Source: Sphingobacterium bambusae
GTDB lineage: Bacteria; Bacteroidota; Bacteroidia; Sphingobacteriales; Sphingobacteriaceae
Direction of reading: 5' to 3'
Length of the DNA stretch: 64,000 nt
Assembly: GCF_033955345.1 (NCBI RefSeq)
Contig: NZ_CP138332.1
Span: forward strand, 4,030,001-4,094,000
Shown here one piece after another: positions 35,504 to 45,439 of this stretch; the stretch's first letter is position 1; every line of letters begins with the position of its first letter. The notes beneath the pieces are model-generated. The model was not told the DNA's origin. It worked only from the letters and a program-made list of their open reading frames with translations, and made no database searches. Position numbers and translations under genes: made by a program.

Positions 35504-36955
35504 ATGAAATTTGAAATTCTACTGAAAGCGAAAAGCAAACAAGCAGCATTGATGCTGTTTGCCGTTGCCGCACTGGCTGTTTCAGCCTGTAGGTCTAACG
35601 ACGATCCGCAGCCGATTGGGCCGGAAGAGGACGAGTATGTGCTGTTGTCTGGTAATCTACCGACACAAACCCTTTCCGCGAGCAACAAATATTTGCTGTC
35701 TGGTCAGGTATTCGTACGGGAGGGACAGGTGTTGACGATCGAACCGGGGACTATTATCGCTGGAGAGCGTTCTTCGCGCGGTACATTAATTGTCGACCGT
35801 GGAGGACGTATTATGGCTGCGGGAACAGCAACACAGCCTATTATCTTTACCTCCAACCAAGCGCCGGGCGATCGAGATCGGGGCGATTGGGGAGGAATTG
35901 TCCTGTTGGGTCGCGCTCGTGTCAATCTGGAGAGCCCGAGCATCGAGGGGATTACACCCGCGGTGCAATATGGAGGAACAGATGATGAAGATAACACGGG
36001 CGTGATGACATACGTACGCGTGGAGTTTGCTGGTATTGAATTGACACCGAATAACGAAACGAACGGCATTACCTTGGGAGCTGTAGGGCGTGGAACAACG
36101 TTCAACCATATCCAAGTATCGTATGGTGGCGACGATGGAATAGAGTGGTTTGGTGGAAGCGTCGATGGCGATCACCTTATCGTTTTTGGGACTTGGGATG
36201 ATTGCTACGATATTGACAATGGTTTCTCCGGAAATCTGCAGTTCGGCCTATCGATTCGTTATCCTAGCTATGCCGACCAGTCGGAATCTAACGGCTTCGA
36301 GTGGGACACCGATGGAGATAATAATTTAACGCGTTTCAAGACTACAGCTGTATTTTCGAACTTTACGATTATCGGCCCCGCCATCGATGGCAATGCGATT
36401 AGCGGTAACTACCGTTATGGTGTTGACTTAAGACGTAACGTTGCGGGATCTATCTTCAATTCGGTGTTTGTGGGCTTCCCCAATGCGATACGTATGAACC
36501 AAGCTTCGGTATTCCCGAATTATGTGAACAGCAATGTGGATAATGGGGATCGTGGAGTTATCGCTAACAATATCTTCTATGCTAGAACAGCAGGGGCGGT
36601 TTCCAACAATGCCGACTACCCGGCGGCCACCGTACAGTCTTATCTAGCGGCAAATGAAAATACGGTGCAAGCGGGAGCTGATTTCCAAACAGCAGCGGCC
36701 TACACAGCACTTGGAATTAATCCACAGTTGCTTTTCGGAACTGGCCTTCGTATCCTGACGCAGTACCCAAGTACACAGAATTTCGCTGTGACCACCGGAA
36801 CAATCACAACGGGCGCGAACTTCGATTATCCAAAATTCAGAGAAACGACTCGCGCAGGTAAGTTTGATACAAATGTGGCGTACCGGGGTGCATTTGGTGC
36901 GACCGATTGGACGCAGGGCTGGACAGAATTTAATCCAGTAATGGCATCCTATTAA
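35504..36955 (+). CDS. Beta-helix lipoprotein partner of the TonB receptor
   Basis: 483 aa. Lipobox AVSAC near residue 29. The rest shows the spaced G/N turns of a right-handed beta-helix: VREGQVLTIEPGTIIAG, GTLIVDRGGRIMAAGTATQPI, DRGDWGGIVLLGRA, VSYGGDDGIEWFGGSVDGDH. It is probably on the cell surface, capturing substrate for the receptor encoded just upstream. No T9SS sorting domain is visible. A terminator follows about 20 bp after its stop. Confidence 0.75.
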   Translation: MKFEILLKAKSKQAALMLFAVAALAVSACRSNDDPQPIGPEEDEYVLLSGNLPTQTLSASNKYLLSGQVFVREGQVLTIEPGTIIAGERSSRGTLIVDRGGRIMAAGTATQPIIFTSNQAPGDRDRGDWGGIVLLGRARVNLESPSIEGITPAVQYGGTDDEDNTGVMTYVRVEFAGIELTPNNETNGITLGAVGRGTTFNHIQVSYGGDDGIEWFGGSVDGDHLIVFGTWDDCYDIDNGFSGNLQFGLSIRYPSYADQSESNGFEWDTDGDNNLTRFKTTAVFSNFTIIGPAIDGNAISGNYRYGVDLRRNVAGSIFNSVFVGFPNAIRMNQASVFPNYVNSNVDNGDRGVIANNIFYARTAGAVSNNADYPAATVQSYLAANENTVQAGADFQTAAAYTALGINPQLLFGTGLRILTQYPSTQNFAVTTGTITTGANFDYPKFRETTRAGKFDTNVAYRGAFGATDWTQGWTEFNPVMASY

Positions 36956-36974
36956 CCCTATTTTTTATTTAGCT

Positions 36975-37007
36975 AAGCAAGTGCATGTTCATGCGCTTGC
37001 TTTTTTT
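36975..37007 (+). terminator. Rho-independent terminator
   Basis: AAGCAAG-T-GCAT and ATGC-G-CTTGCTT form the stem around GTTC, followed by seven T. It closes the receptor-lipoprotein unit. Confidence 0.8.
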
Positions 37008-37024
37008 CTTTATCGATATATCAT

Positions 37025-37603
37025 ATGAAAAGAATTGTTGTTGAAATGCTGTGTAGCCTCGTTGTCTTGATGACAGCGGGTTGTACGGTGGCCGATCCTT
37101 ATCTTCCGGCAAATCAGCTCAATGAAAAAGAACAGGCCGAATTTAAATATGCTATTGTTCGTTTTGCCGGCTACTTTCCAAAGGGTGCTAATCAAGGAAG
37201 TAAATTGGAAGGCCGTTTTGATAGTGCTTATCGTGCACAGGCGAATCTGCTACAGCTAGATAAATATTTTATAAATGAGAAAGACGGTTATATATACTTT
37301 GAACTGTCGCGTATAGCGCCGAGTTTCAAGAAAAAATATGTAGCGACAGGTGGTCGACTCAAGCGGGATGCCGCGGGCATTGTAAAAGAGTACGAAGAAA
37401 TATACCGTACTTGGAAGATGGAAAGACCCCAGCTCCAGCAAAAAACCAGACTGTTTTTCGCTGCTATGGTTGCTGGTGAGGATCTATCACCCTATTATAC
37501 CGATAATATTGGTGACATGGAGCATATCGAGTTTCCAGATCGAAATACCTATTACGATAAAGAAAATAGAAAATGGGAAACATTGCCGCCCAAACAACAG
37601 TAG
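37025..37603 (+). CDS. Unidentified lipoprotein
   Basis: 192 aa. Lipobox MTAGC near residue 20. The mature part is rich in charged residues and aromatic amino acids (FKYAIVRFAGYFPKG, LARIAP-like stretch, YRTWKMERPQLQQKTRLFF), with no family I can name. It lies after a terminator, so it is probably transcribed on its own, and before glmS with a 177-bp gap. Confidence 0.6.
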   Translation: MKRIVVEMLCSLVVLMTAGCTVADPYLPANQLNEKEQAEFKYAIVRFAGYFPKGANQGSKLEGRFDSAYRAQANLLQLDKYFINEKDGYIYFELSRIAPSFKKKYVATGGRLKRDAAGIVKEYEEIYRTWKMERPQLQQKTRLFFAAMVAGEDLSPYYTDNIGDMEHIEFPDRNTYYDKENRKWETLPPKQQ

Positions 37604-37780
37604 CGCTCCAACAAAACGTAAACGGAGTATCGATCTGCACACCAAAAATATTTTCATCTATTTGTGTAACATGGTAACGGTCAGGTGCATGTTTTTCGAT
37701 AAAAAATAGGTTAGTCAACCGATTGCATAGTATTTTTTGTTTTATATTTACCCCGTTAGCAAATTAAACTTAGAACATTT

Positions 37781-39622
37781 ATGTGTGGAATCGTTGGCTA
37801 CGTAGGTAGCAACTTAGCCTATCCGATCTTGATTGACGGATTGAAAAAATTAGAATATAGAGGTTATGATAGCGCCGGTGTGGCACTGCACACGGGCAAC
37901 TCCCTAGAAGTTTATAAAAAAGAAGGTAAGGTGGCCGTACTCGAGGAATTTGTGTATGGTAAAAATATTCAGGCGACGGTAGGTATCGGGCACACGCGTT
38001 GGGCCACGCACGGCGTTCCTTCTGATCGGAATGCTCACCCACATTATTCCAACTCGGGCAATATCGCGATGATCCATAACGGCATCATCGAAAACTATGC
38101 CCAGCTGAAAAGTGAACTACAGCAAAAAGGATATACATTTAAGAGTGATACAGACTCGGAAGTACTGTTGAATTTCATTGAGGATATAAAAATCAACAAC
38201 GAATGTTCGCTAGAAGAAGCGGTGCGCGTGGCGTTGAAACGCGTGGTAGGAGCTTATGTGATCTTATTGATCGATAAAGATTTACCCGACACCATCATTG
38301 CCGCGCGAAAAGGAAGTCCGTTGGTTATCGGTATCGGCAACAATGCTCATTACTTAGGCTCGGATGCCTCGCCGATGTTGGCCTACACGAAGGAAGTGGT
38401 TTATATCAATGACTACGAGCTGGCTATTGTGCGACCGGATGAGTTGATCCTTAAGAATTTGGGGAATGAGCGCGTCACACCCTTTGTGCAAAAGCTGGAT
38501 ATCGAGTTGGCAGCGATAGAAAAAGGAGGTTACGACCACTTTATGCTGAAAGAGATCTTTGAACAACCGCAAACCATATTCGACTCCTTGCGTGGGAGGC
38601 TCGATGCGGAACAACAGCATATCACCTTAAGCGGTGTGGACAAGATCAAGGATAAACTGATGGAGGCCAATCGCATCATTATCGTTGCCTGTGGCACCAG
38701 CTGGCATGCCGGCCTCTTGGCAGAATATGTGATTGAGGAGCTTTGTCGTATCAATGTGGAGGTGGAATATGCGTCGGAGTTTCGCTACCGAAACCCGATT
38801 ATTACGGATAAAGATGTTATTATCGCTATTTCGCAAAGTGGCGAAACAGCCGACACCTTGGTTGCGCTCGAGAATGCCAAGAAACAGGGTGCAACGATCT
38901 TTGGCTTGGTAAATGTCGTCGGCTCTTCCATTGCCCGTCTGTCCGATGCAGGTGCTTATACCCATGCTGGACCGGAAATCGGGGTGGCTAGCACCAAGGC
39001 TTTTACCGCGCAGTTGGCGGTACTCTATCTAATTGCGTTGAAAGTAGCGCGGGATAAGCAGACCATCGATCAAACGCTTTTCAATAAATTATTGGCCGAC
39101 TTGGCCAAAGTGCCGCAATTTGTGCACGATATCTTGGAAGAGCAAGATGCTGCAATCAAGGCTGTAGCACTTAAATACGCGGACGCCCGTGACTTCCTGT
39201 ATCTGGGCCGAGGCTTTAATTTCCCGATTGCCCTAGAAGGCGCTCTGAAATTGAAGGAAATATCCTATATCCATGCCGAAGGCTATCCTGCAGCGGAGAT
39301 GAAACATGGGCCTATTGCCTTGGTGGATGAAAACCTGCCGGTGGTTTTTGTGGCGACAAAAGACAGCTACCACGAAAAGATTGTGAGCAATATCCAAGAG
39401 ATCAAAGCGCGCAAGGGGAAGGTTATTGCCGTGATATCGCAGGGCGACAATATCGTTGCCGGATTAGCAGATGATGTGATGGTGGTGCCGCAAGTGCATG
39501 AGGTTATCGCTCCTTTGCTTTCTGTTGTTCCATTGCAACTGTTATCTTATTATATAGGTGTGCACCGAGGTCTCGATGTAGATAAACCGCGTAATTTGGC
39601 GAAATCGGTAACTGTTGAGTAA
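37781..39622 (+). CDS. glmS: Glutamine-fructose-6-phosphate aminotransferase
   Basis: 613 aa, full length. It makes glucosamine-6-phosphate from fructose-6-phosphate and glutamine, the first step towards UDP-GlcNAc. Cys2 (MCGIVGYVG) is the glutaminase nucleophile; HTRWATHG and NGIIENY bind glutamine. Two SIS domains follow (CGTSWHAG, SQSGETADT, STKAFTAQ), and the end DVDKPRNLAKSVTVE is the family signature. The DUF4954 gene begins 6 bp downstream. Confidence 0.97.
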   Translation: MCGIVGYVGSNLAYPILIDGLKKLEYRGYDSAGVALHTGNSLEVYKKEGKVAVLEEFVYGKNIQATVGIGHTRWATHGVPSDRNAHPHYSNSGNIAMIHNGIIENYAQLKSELQQKGYTFKSDTDSEVLLNFIEDIKINNECSLEEAVRVALKRVVGAYVILLIDKDLPDTIIAARKGSPLVIGIGNNAHYLGSDASPMLAYTKEVVYINDYELAIVRPDELILKNLGNERVTPFVQKLDIELAAIEKGGYDHFMLKEIFEQPQTIFDSLRGRLDAEQQHITLSGVDKIKDKLMEANRIIIVACGTSWHAGLLAEYVIEELCRINVEVEYASEFRYRNPIITDKDVIIAISQSGETADTLVALENAKKQGATIFGLVNVVGSSIARLSDAGAYTHAGPEIGVASTKAFTAQLAVLYLIALKVARDKQTIDQTLFNKLLADLAKVPQFVHDILEEQDAAIKAVALKYADARDFLYLGRGFNFPIALEGALKLKEISYIHAEGYPAAEMKHGPIALVDENLPVVFVATKDSYHEKIVSNIQEIKARKGKVIAVISQGDNIVAGLADDVMVVPQVHEVIAPLLSVVPLQLLSYYIGVHRGLDVDKPRNLAKSVTVE

Positions 39623-39628
39623 GCTTCT

Positions 39629-41812
39629 ATGTCGAAAATTGAAAAAAAGAAACTTACCGAACTAGGCTATAATTTTATACCGGAAGCTTATCTGCAGAAC
39701 GGGGATGAATATATCTATCGAAATAGGCAGTTTCGCTCGACGCATGCTTTTAGGCAGCTGACCGATGCAGAAATAAAACGCCTGTTACAGAACGATAACT
39801 TTGCCAGCAATTGGCAGGATATATGGGTTACCGATCGTTTCTTGCCGGAGCAGATACAGAACAGCAAGTTTTATGGTATGGTGCGCATCGGTGATATGGA
39901 CGAGGTTTATCTCGATTTCCGTGACCTTCGGCTGCCCTGTGGTATTTACAATTCGACAGTCCTGAGTTGCGACTTTGGCGACTGCGTTGCCGTACACAAC
40001 GTGCGCTACATGTCCCATTTTGTTGTTGGCAATGAGGTGATGCTTGCTAATATTAGCGAAATGGAGACCAGCAGTAGTGCCAAGTTTGGAAATGGCATGT
40101 TGAAAAAAGGGGATGTGGAAGAGCGACGGATACGGCTGGAGTTATGCAACGAAAATGGAGGTCGATCGGTACTTCCCTTTGATGGTATGCAGGCGGGGGA
40201 TGTATTTTTATGGTCTCGATATCGGGACGATCATGCATTGCAGGGGCAATTTCAGCAGATGGCGGAAGCACATTTCTGTGTCGAACATGGTTACTATAGT
40301 GAAATTGGAGATCGTTCCGTCATTAAAAACACGCATACGATCAAGGATGTGAAAATTGGTTCGGATGCGTATATCAAAGGCGTTAATAAGTTAAAGAACC
40401 TGACCATCAATTCCTCTGCAGAGTCGTTCACACAGATTGGTGAAGGCTGTGAACTAGTGAATGGTATCATCGGTTATGGCTGCCGTATTTTTTACGGGGT
40501 GAAAGCAGTACGTTTTATCCTTTCCTCGAATTCGCAACTGAAGTATGGCGCTCGTTTGATCAATTCGTTCTTGGGCGATAACTCGACGATATCCTGTTGT
40601 GAGGTGTTAAACTCCTTGATCTTTCCGGCGCATGAGCAGCACCACAACAACTCTTTTCTGTGTGCCGCGGTGGTCAAAGGTCAAAGCAATATGGCCGCAG
40701 GTGCTACTGTAGGGTCTAACCATAATTCGCGCGCAGCAGATGGAGAGATTGTGGCAGGTCGGGGCTTTTGGCCCGGTCTCTGTGTTAGCTTAAAGCACAA
40801 TTCGCGCTTTGCATCGTATACATTGATTGTCAAAGGCGATTTCTTGCACGAGCTCGATATCAAGTTTCCTTTCTGCCTGGTAAGCAACGAGGTGGATACC
40901 AATAGGCTGGCGATTTTGCCCGGATATTGGTTCCTGTACAACATGTACGCGCTAATGCGTAACACCTCGAAGTTTCAATCGCGCGACAAACGCAAGTTCA
41001 AAAACCAATATATCGAGTATGATGTACTGGCACCGGATACCATCAATGAAATGTTCGATGCCCTGCATGAAATAGAAGGTGCCGTCGGAAAAGCATTTGC
41101 TCCCGAGGGTACAGCGTCGGAGGCATGGCCGCTCATGGGGCGTCAATTGTTGTTGTCGAAAGAGCCCTTGCCCGCGCAGCCGGTGTTGCTGGACAATGTG
41201 GAGTTTTCTAAACGCAAGGTCGTATTGGTTAAGCCTAGAGAATCCTACTTGGTATACCGGCGAATGATTCGCTATTATGCATCGCTCGAGCTTATACAGT
41301 TTTTGGACACAAGTGCATCACTGGATGCATTTTGGGCTGCTATCCGTGGGACAGCGGGTGGAAGGGAGCAGTTCGAGAATATTGGTGGACAGTTGGTGCC
41401 GCGCGTTAAACTGGATGCGCTTCTTGATCAGGTGCGTGCTGGAGAGGTTTCGGCTTGGCAGGATGTACATGAGCGCTACCATGTGTGGAGCCGCGACTAT
41501 TTGCAAGATCGATTTGTGCATGCTTTGCATGCTATGGCCGATATTGAAGGCCTTGCCTTAACTGATTGGCATGCTGCTTTCTTGCGGGAGCTATTGGTTG
41601 ATGCCGTTGAGACAAAAAGATGGATATGCGCCGAGATTGAAAGTGCGCGGGCCAAGGATTACCAAAATAAGTTTAAGCAGATGGTCTACGAATCTTATGC
41701 GGAGATGGAAGAAGTGGTCGGTAAATTGGCTGATAATGACTTTATCAACAAGGAAAAAGTAGCGCTGAAAAATTTTGAAACGACTATCGAAAGATTGTTA
41801 AATAAGCTCTAG
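39629..41812 (+). CDS. DUF4954 protein with left-handed beta-helix
   Basis: 727 aa, cytoplasmic. The centre (about 215-400) shows hexapeptide repeats of a left-handed beta-helix (SVIKNTHTIKDVKIGSDAYIKG, GAGATVGSN-like), as in acyltransferases and sugar nucleotidyltransferases such as GlmU. A long helical C-terminus follows. It starts 6 bp after glmS, which suggests a role in amino-sugar or UDP-GlcNAc metabolism; the reaction is unknown. It is not a simple GlmU because the N-terminal nucleotidyltransferase motif is absent. Confidence 0.85.
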   Translation: MSKIEKKKLTELGYNFIPEAYLQNGDEYIYRNRQFRSTHAFRQLTDAEIKRLLQNDNFASNWQDIWVTDRFLPEQIQNSKFYGMVRIGDMDEVYLDFRDLRLPCGIYNSTVLSCDFGDCVAVHNVRYMSHFVVGNEVMLANISEMETSSSAKFGNGMLKKGDVEERRIRLELCNENGGRSVLPFDGMQAGDVFLWSRYRDDHALQGQFQQMAEAHFCVEHGYYSEIGDRSVIKNTHTIKDVKIGSDAYIKGVNKLKNLTINSSAESFTQIGEGCELVNGIIGYGCRIFYGVKAVRFILSSNSQLKYGARLINSFLGDNSTISCCEVLNSLIFPAHEQHHNNSFLCAAVVKGQSNMAAGATVGSNHNSRAADGEIVAGRGFWPGLCVSLKHNSRFASYTLIVKGDFLHELDIKFPFCLVSNEVDTNRLAILPGYWFLYNMYALMRNTSKFQSRDKRKFKNQYIEYDVLAPDTINEMFDALHEIEGAVGKAFAPEGTASEAWPLMGRQLLLSKEPLPAQPVLLDNVEFSKRKVVLVKPRESYLVYRRMIRYYASLELIQFLDTSASLDAFWAAIRGTAGGREQFENIGGQLVPRVKLDALLDQVRAGEVSAWQDVHERYHVWSRDYLQDRFVHALHAMADIEGLALTDWHAAFLRELLVDAVETKRWICAEIESARAKDYQNKFKQMVYESYAEMEEVVGKLADNDFINKEKVALKNFETTIERLLNKL

Positions 41813-41828
41813 GGTATCCCTAGAGCTT
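41804..41828. terminator. Bidirectional terminator between DUF4954 and DUF4886 genes
   Basis: AAGCTCTAGGG pairs perfectly with CCCTAGAGCTT around a 3-nt loop. The stem contains the stop codons of both convergent genes and is flanked by A and T runs. Confidence 0.75.
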
Positions 41829-42674
41829 TATTTTTGTGATTTTAAAAGGTTTTCTGACCGCGGCATGGGCGGCACGTTTCGCGATACGCGCTTGCAGATC
41901 CGTAACGTTAGCCGGTTTGTAGCTGTTTTTACGGACATCTTCCCCAAAGAGCTCCTCAAACCATGTACAGGCCGCCGTGAACCGGCCATAATCCAGCTGT
42001 AGATGGTAGCCATCCCGGGTATAGTTGTCGCCAATAGAGCTGCTACGCCCGTTTTGTATGGCCGTGCCGGCGGGGATAATTTTTTTGAAGTAGCCAAGCT
42101 GCTTCACGCTTTTGGAGGCATCTACAATAGCTTGATACATTTCAGATTGTTCATTATGGTAGTTCTTAAAACCCTCGTGCTTGGAGTCTTTTTGGTAGGC
42201 CCAGGTTTGATGATACACAAAGCTTGGCGCAGGCGCTACCTTGTCGCGCACGTATTTGACCAGTTCGGGTAGGCTTTCCGCAATACTTGGATACTGTCCG
42301 GACAAGGGGCTCGCCTGTTGAAAGCTGATGTAGTCCCAGTCTTCATCCTGTAGAGCTTCGGCAATGCTGACGTCCTTGCGCGTTTTCTTGCTACCATCCA
42401 ACAGTACTTTTCTGTAGCTGTAATCGTGTGCATCGGCTCGTACATTGTTAACATGGAGCGAGAGTGGAGCCCCACCGATGTAAAGGTTACCAATGACGAT
42501 CTTCTTATTGGAGGCTGTGGCCAATTCGTGAAGATAGTTTTCAATGCCATCTTCCGAGAAGCTGTTGCCGATGGCTAAGACACGCAATACGCCGTCCGCC
42601 GACACTGCCGCCTGTGGAAAGACCAAAAATGGCACGATTAACAAAAAGAAAAATAATAAGCTGTTTTTTATCAT
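41820..42674 (-). CDS. Secreted DUF4886 (SGNH-hydrolase-like) protein
   Basis: 284 aa from the ATG at 42674, where a signal peptide (hydrophobic, ending FPQAAVSA) starts; longer frames to 42719 add a polar leader. AIGNSFSEDG is the GDSL/SGNH nucleophile block, and the family's later blocks are seen as IGGAPL, FQQASPLSG and DGYHLQLDYG with the catalytic Asp/His. DUF4886 proteins are thought to be periplasmic or extracellular esterases on glycans. Confidence 0.85.
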   Translation of the reverse strand: MIKNSLLFFFLLIVPFLVFPQAAVSADGVLRVLAIGNSFSEDGIENYLHELATASNKKIVIGNLYIGGAPLSLHVNNVRADAHDYSYRKVLLDGSKKTRKDVSIAEALQDEDWDYISFQQASPLSGQYPSIAESLPELVKYVRDKVAPAPSFVYHQTWAYQKDSKHEGFKNYHNEQSEMYQAIVDASKSVKQLGYFKKIIPAGTAIQNGRSSSIGDNYTRDGYHLQLDYGRFTAACTWFEELFGEDVRKNSYKPANVTDLQARIAKRAAHAAVRKPFKITKIKL

Positions 42675-42888
42675 GGTATGCTCCTTCTTCATGCTGTTGC
42701 AAAATAATGCGCTAGCCACCGTTCTCGAACGGCCTCCCTTGTGGGCGAACGAGTGTTCTTCGTCGCCCGTCGACTGGAATAGCGCATAACGAAGATAGGT
42801 AAAGCCTCCCGTTTATACGGCCTTGACCTTAAACATTTTGCATTTTAATGCCCGAAATGTGGCTCAACAATGGTATTTTTGAGCTACA

Positions 42889-43545
42889 ATGGCGTATAAG
42901 TTTGTAGATAATTACCGAGAAAAAGGTGCGCGAAAGCAGCTCGTAAACAACTTGGAAAAGCGGGGGATTGAAGATAAACGGGTGCTGCAAGCAATAGGTA
43001 AAGTGCCTCGCCATTTTTTCTTCGACGAAACTTTCTGGAACCAAGCTTACCGAGATATAGCCTTTCCTATTGGGGATGGTCAAACGATTTCGCAGCCCTA
43101 CACCGTGGCTTATCAGTCGGAGTTGTTGCACGTGAAAAAAGGAGATAAGGTGCTCGAAATAGGAACTGGATCGGGGTATCAAACCTGTATTCTTCTGGAG
43201 CTTGGCGCCGAAGTGTTTACTATAGAGCGGCAGGAAAGCCTGTACCAACGTACCATTCAGGTGTTGCCCTACATGGGCTATAAACCGCATTTTTTCTTGG
43301 GCGACGGCTCGCGCGGCATTCCTGAACATGCACCCTACGATAAGATCATTGTCACGGCAGGAGCACCTTTTGTGCCCGAGCTGATGCTGAAACAGCTACG
43401 ATATGGCGGTTTGCTCGTCATTCCGGTGGGCGACGAAAAATCGCAGAAAATGGTTACCATCCTTCGGGTGGGGGAGAATGATTTTGAACGCATAGAACTC
43501 GATACCTTCCGTTTTGTACCCCTAGTGGGCGACCAAGCCTGGTGA
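42889..43545 (+). CDS. pcm: Protein-L-isoaspartate O-methyltransferase
   Basis: 218 aa. It methylates damaged isoaspartyl residues with S-adenosylmethionine to start their repair. Family blocks: VPRHFFFDE, DGQTISQPYTVAYQSELL, the SAM-binding VLEIGTGSGYQTCILLELG and ILVIPVGDE-like ending LLVIPVGDEKSQKM. A perfect terminator follows 21 bp after the stop. Confidence 0.95.
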   Translation: MAYKFVDNYREKGARKQLVNNLEKRGIEDKRVLQAIGKVPRHFFFDETFWNQAYRDIAFPIGDGQTISQPYTVAYQSELLHVKKGDKVLEIGTGSGYQTCILLELGAEVFTIERQESLYQRTIQVLPYMGYKPHFFLGDGSRGIPEHAPYDKIIVTAGAPFVPELMLKQLRYGGLLVIPVGDEKSQKMVTILRVGENDFERIELDTFRFVPLVGDQAW

Positions 43546-43566
43546 AAATGTAGGTTAAAATAAAAT

Positions 43567-43591
43567 AAAAGCTCGGTACTGCCGAGCTTTT
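43567..43591 (+). terminator. Rho-independent terminator after pcm
   Basis: AAAAGCTCGG pairs perfectly with CCGAGCTTTT around TACTG. Confidence 0.85.
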
Positions 43592-43605
43592 CCTATTTTT
43601 ATCGC

Positions 43606-45411
43606 ATGATATACCAGCATTACCAAGATCAGGTCAAAAAGTCTACGGAGGAAATTCATCAATTAAATAAAGACATAAACAAAAATAGCTTTGCCCGCTT
43701 ATTTGTCATTATCGGGGGAGGCGCGCTATTATTCTATAGTTTTCAATGGAACAATGTGCCCTTGGTTTTAGTATTGATGGTCGGCATAGTTTTGCTCTTC
43801 GTCTTTCTGATACGGCGGCAGAGCCGATTGGAGAAGAAGCGAGCCGATGCGATGGCCTTTCTGGCTGTCAATGAGAATGAGCTTGCAGTTAAAGATACAC
43901 GGCAGAATATGTATGATGGAGGACAGGTCTTTGAAGACAATCAGCATCCCTATACGGCAGATCTCGATATTTTTGGTAGCTTTTCCCTGTTTGCTCTTGT
44001 CAATAGAGCGGCAACGCAGCTTGGCAACATGACCTTGGCTGCATGGTTTAAGTCGGCAGCTTCGAAGTCGATTATTGAAGAAAGGCAGGAAGCGGTGGTT
44101 GAAATTGCCGATGACATCGAATGGAGTCAACAGTTTCAAGCTAGATTGGCCTTTAATCTCACTCAAAAAACGGAAGTTAAATCTTTTCTCGCCCGCTACT
44201 TTCAAGATTCCGGACTCGCTTTTGGTGGGCCTTCGCTGAAGCTTTATGTCGCGGCAGTACCCTATATTATGTTGGTGCTCCTGCTACTTTCCATTTTTGT
44301 TTTCCCGCTGTGGCCTTATGTGGGCACATTAGCCCTGATCCACTTGCTGTGGACCTTAAGGATGGCTGGTAAAGTAAGCCTCTTTTCGAGCAAGATAGAT
44401 AAGGTGGGCAAGGTGCTTGGTGCCTATGCCGAAGGATTGGCGCTTGTGGAGCAGAAATCCTTTAAGAGCAGCATGACTGTCGCGCTGCAGGAGAAGCTGC
44501 GGGTCAAGGATACCTTGCTTTCCGAAGCCTTTAGGCAGCTGTCGTCCTTGATTGATAATTTGGACGCTCGTAATAACATGCTTGTGGGTGCCCTGTTGAA
44601 CATGTTTCTGCTGTGGGATTTCAAATACGTCATGAAGATCGTGCATTGGAAAAGTCAATATGAGGCCAATATCTTGGTGGCATTCGATGTGATCGCCGAA
44701 TTTGAAGCCCTGAACACGCTCGCTGTGCTAAAACGTAACCAGCCGGAATGGACAACGCCGCAGATTTTGGATCAATCCATTGATGCGAAGTTGAGCTGCC
44801 GGCATATCGCGCACCCTTTGATTGCTGCGGCAAGCTCGGTGGAGAATGATTACAGCAGTGCGGACCACGATATTGCTTTGATTACTGGCTCTAATATGGC
44901 GGGGAAAAGTACCTTTCTGCGCACCGTAGGCATCAATGCGGTGCTCGCTTATGCAGGGGCGGTTTGCTGCGCTTCTTCGCTTAGCCTGCCTATCTATCAC
45001 CTTATTTCCTACATGCGGATCAAAGATTCGTTGAACGAGAGCACTTCCACCTTTAAGGCTGAATTGGATCGTATGCGTTTCATTTTGCAAACTGTGGAGC
45101 GCGACAAGCAGAGCCTATTCTTGATCGATGAGATGCTGCGAGGAACGAACTCGGTCGATAAATATTTAGGCTCGCGAGCCATTATTCGCAAGCTTCTTGC
45201 TATGGAGGGCCAAGGTATGGTCGCTACGCATGACCTGCAACTTGCTACGCTCGAAGAGGAATATCCAGGAAAGGTGCAAAATTACCATTTTGACATACAG
45301 GTATCCGAAGGAGAAATGTTGTTCGACTACAAATTGAAAAATGGTCGATGCAGCATATTTAATGCGTCGATGTTGTTAAAAGGCATTGGAATTGATGTGG
45401 ATCAGGCATAA
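43606..45411 (+). CDS. Membrane-anchored MutS-family ATPase
   Basis: 601 aa. Two hydrophobic segments lie near residues 25-65 (FVIIGGGALLFYSF, LVLVLMVGIVLLFVFLI), and another pair near 205-250. The C-terminal half is the MutS ATPase: GSNMAGKSTFLRTVG (Walker A, near residue 430), LFLIDEMLRGTNSVDKYLGSRAI (Walker B and D-loop) and ATHDLQLA. The mismatch-recognition domain I of MutS and the Smr domain of MutS2 are both absent, so a mismatch-repair role is doubtful; the ATPase would be held at the membrane. The thioesterase gene lies 28 bp downstream. Confidence 0.88.
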   Translation: MIYQHYQDQVKKSTEEIHQLNKDINKNSFARLFVIIGGGALLFYSFQWNNVPLVLVLMVGIVLLFVFLIRRQSRLEKKRADAMAFLAVNENELAVKDTRQNMYDGGQVFEDNQHPYTADLDIFGSFSLFALVNRAATQLGNMTLAAWFKSAASKSIIEERQEAVVEIADDIEWSQQFQARLAFNLTQKTEVKSFLARYFQDSGLAFGGPSLKLYVAAVPYIMLVLLLLSIFVFPLWPYVGTLALIHLLWTLRMAGKVSLFSSKIDKVGKVLGAYAEGLALVEQKSFKSSMTVALQEKLRVKDTLLSEAFRQLSSLIDNLDARNNMLVGALLNMFLLWDFKYVMKIVHWKSQYEANILVAFDVIAEFEALNTLAVLKRNQPEWTTPQILDQSIDAKLSCRHIAHPLIAAASSVENDYSSADHDIALITGSNMAGKSTFLRTVGINAVLAYAGAVCCASSLSLPIYHLISYMRIKDSLNESTSTFKAELDRMRFILQTVERDKQSLFLIDEMLRGTNSVDKYLGSRAIIRKLLAMEGQGMVATHDLQLATLEEEYPGKVQNYHFDIQVSEGEMLFDYKLKNGRCSIFNASMLLKGIGIDVDQA

Positions 45412-45439
45412 TAATACGTATATTAACAGATAAAGAATA

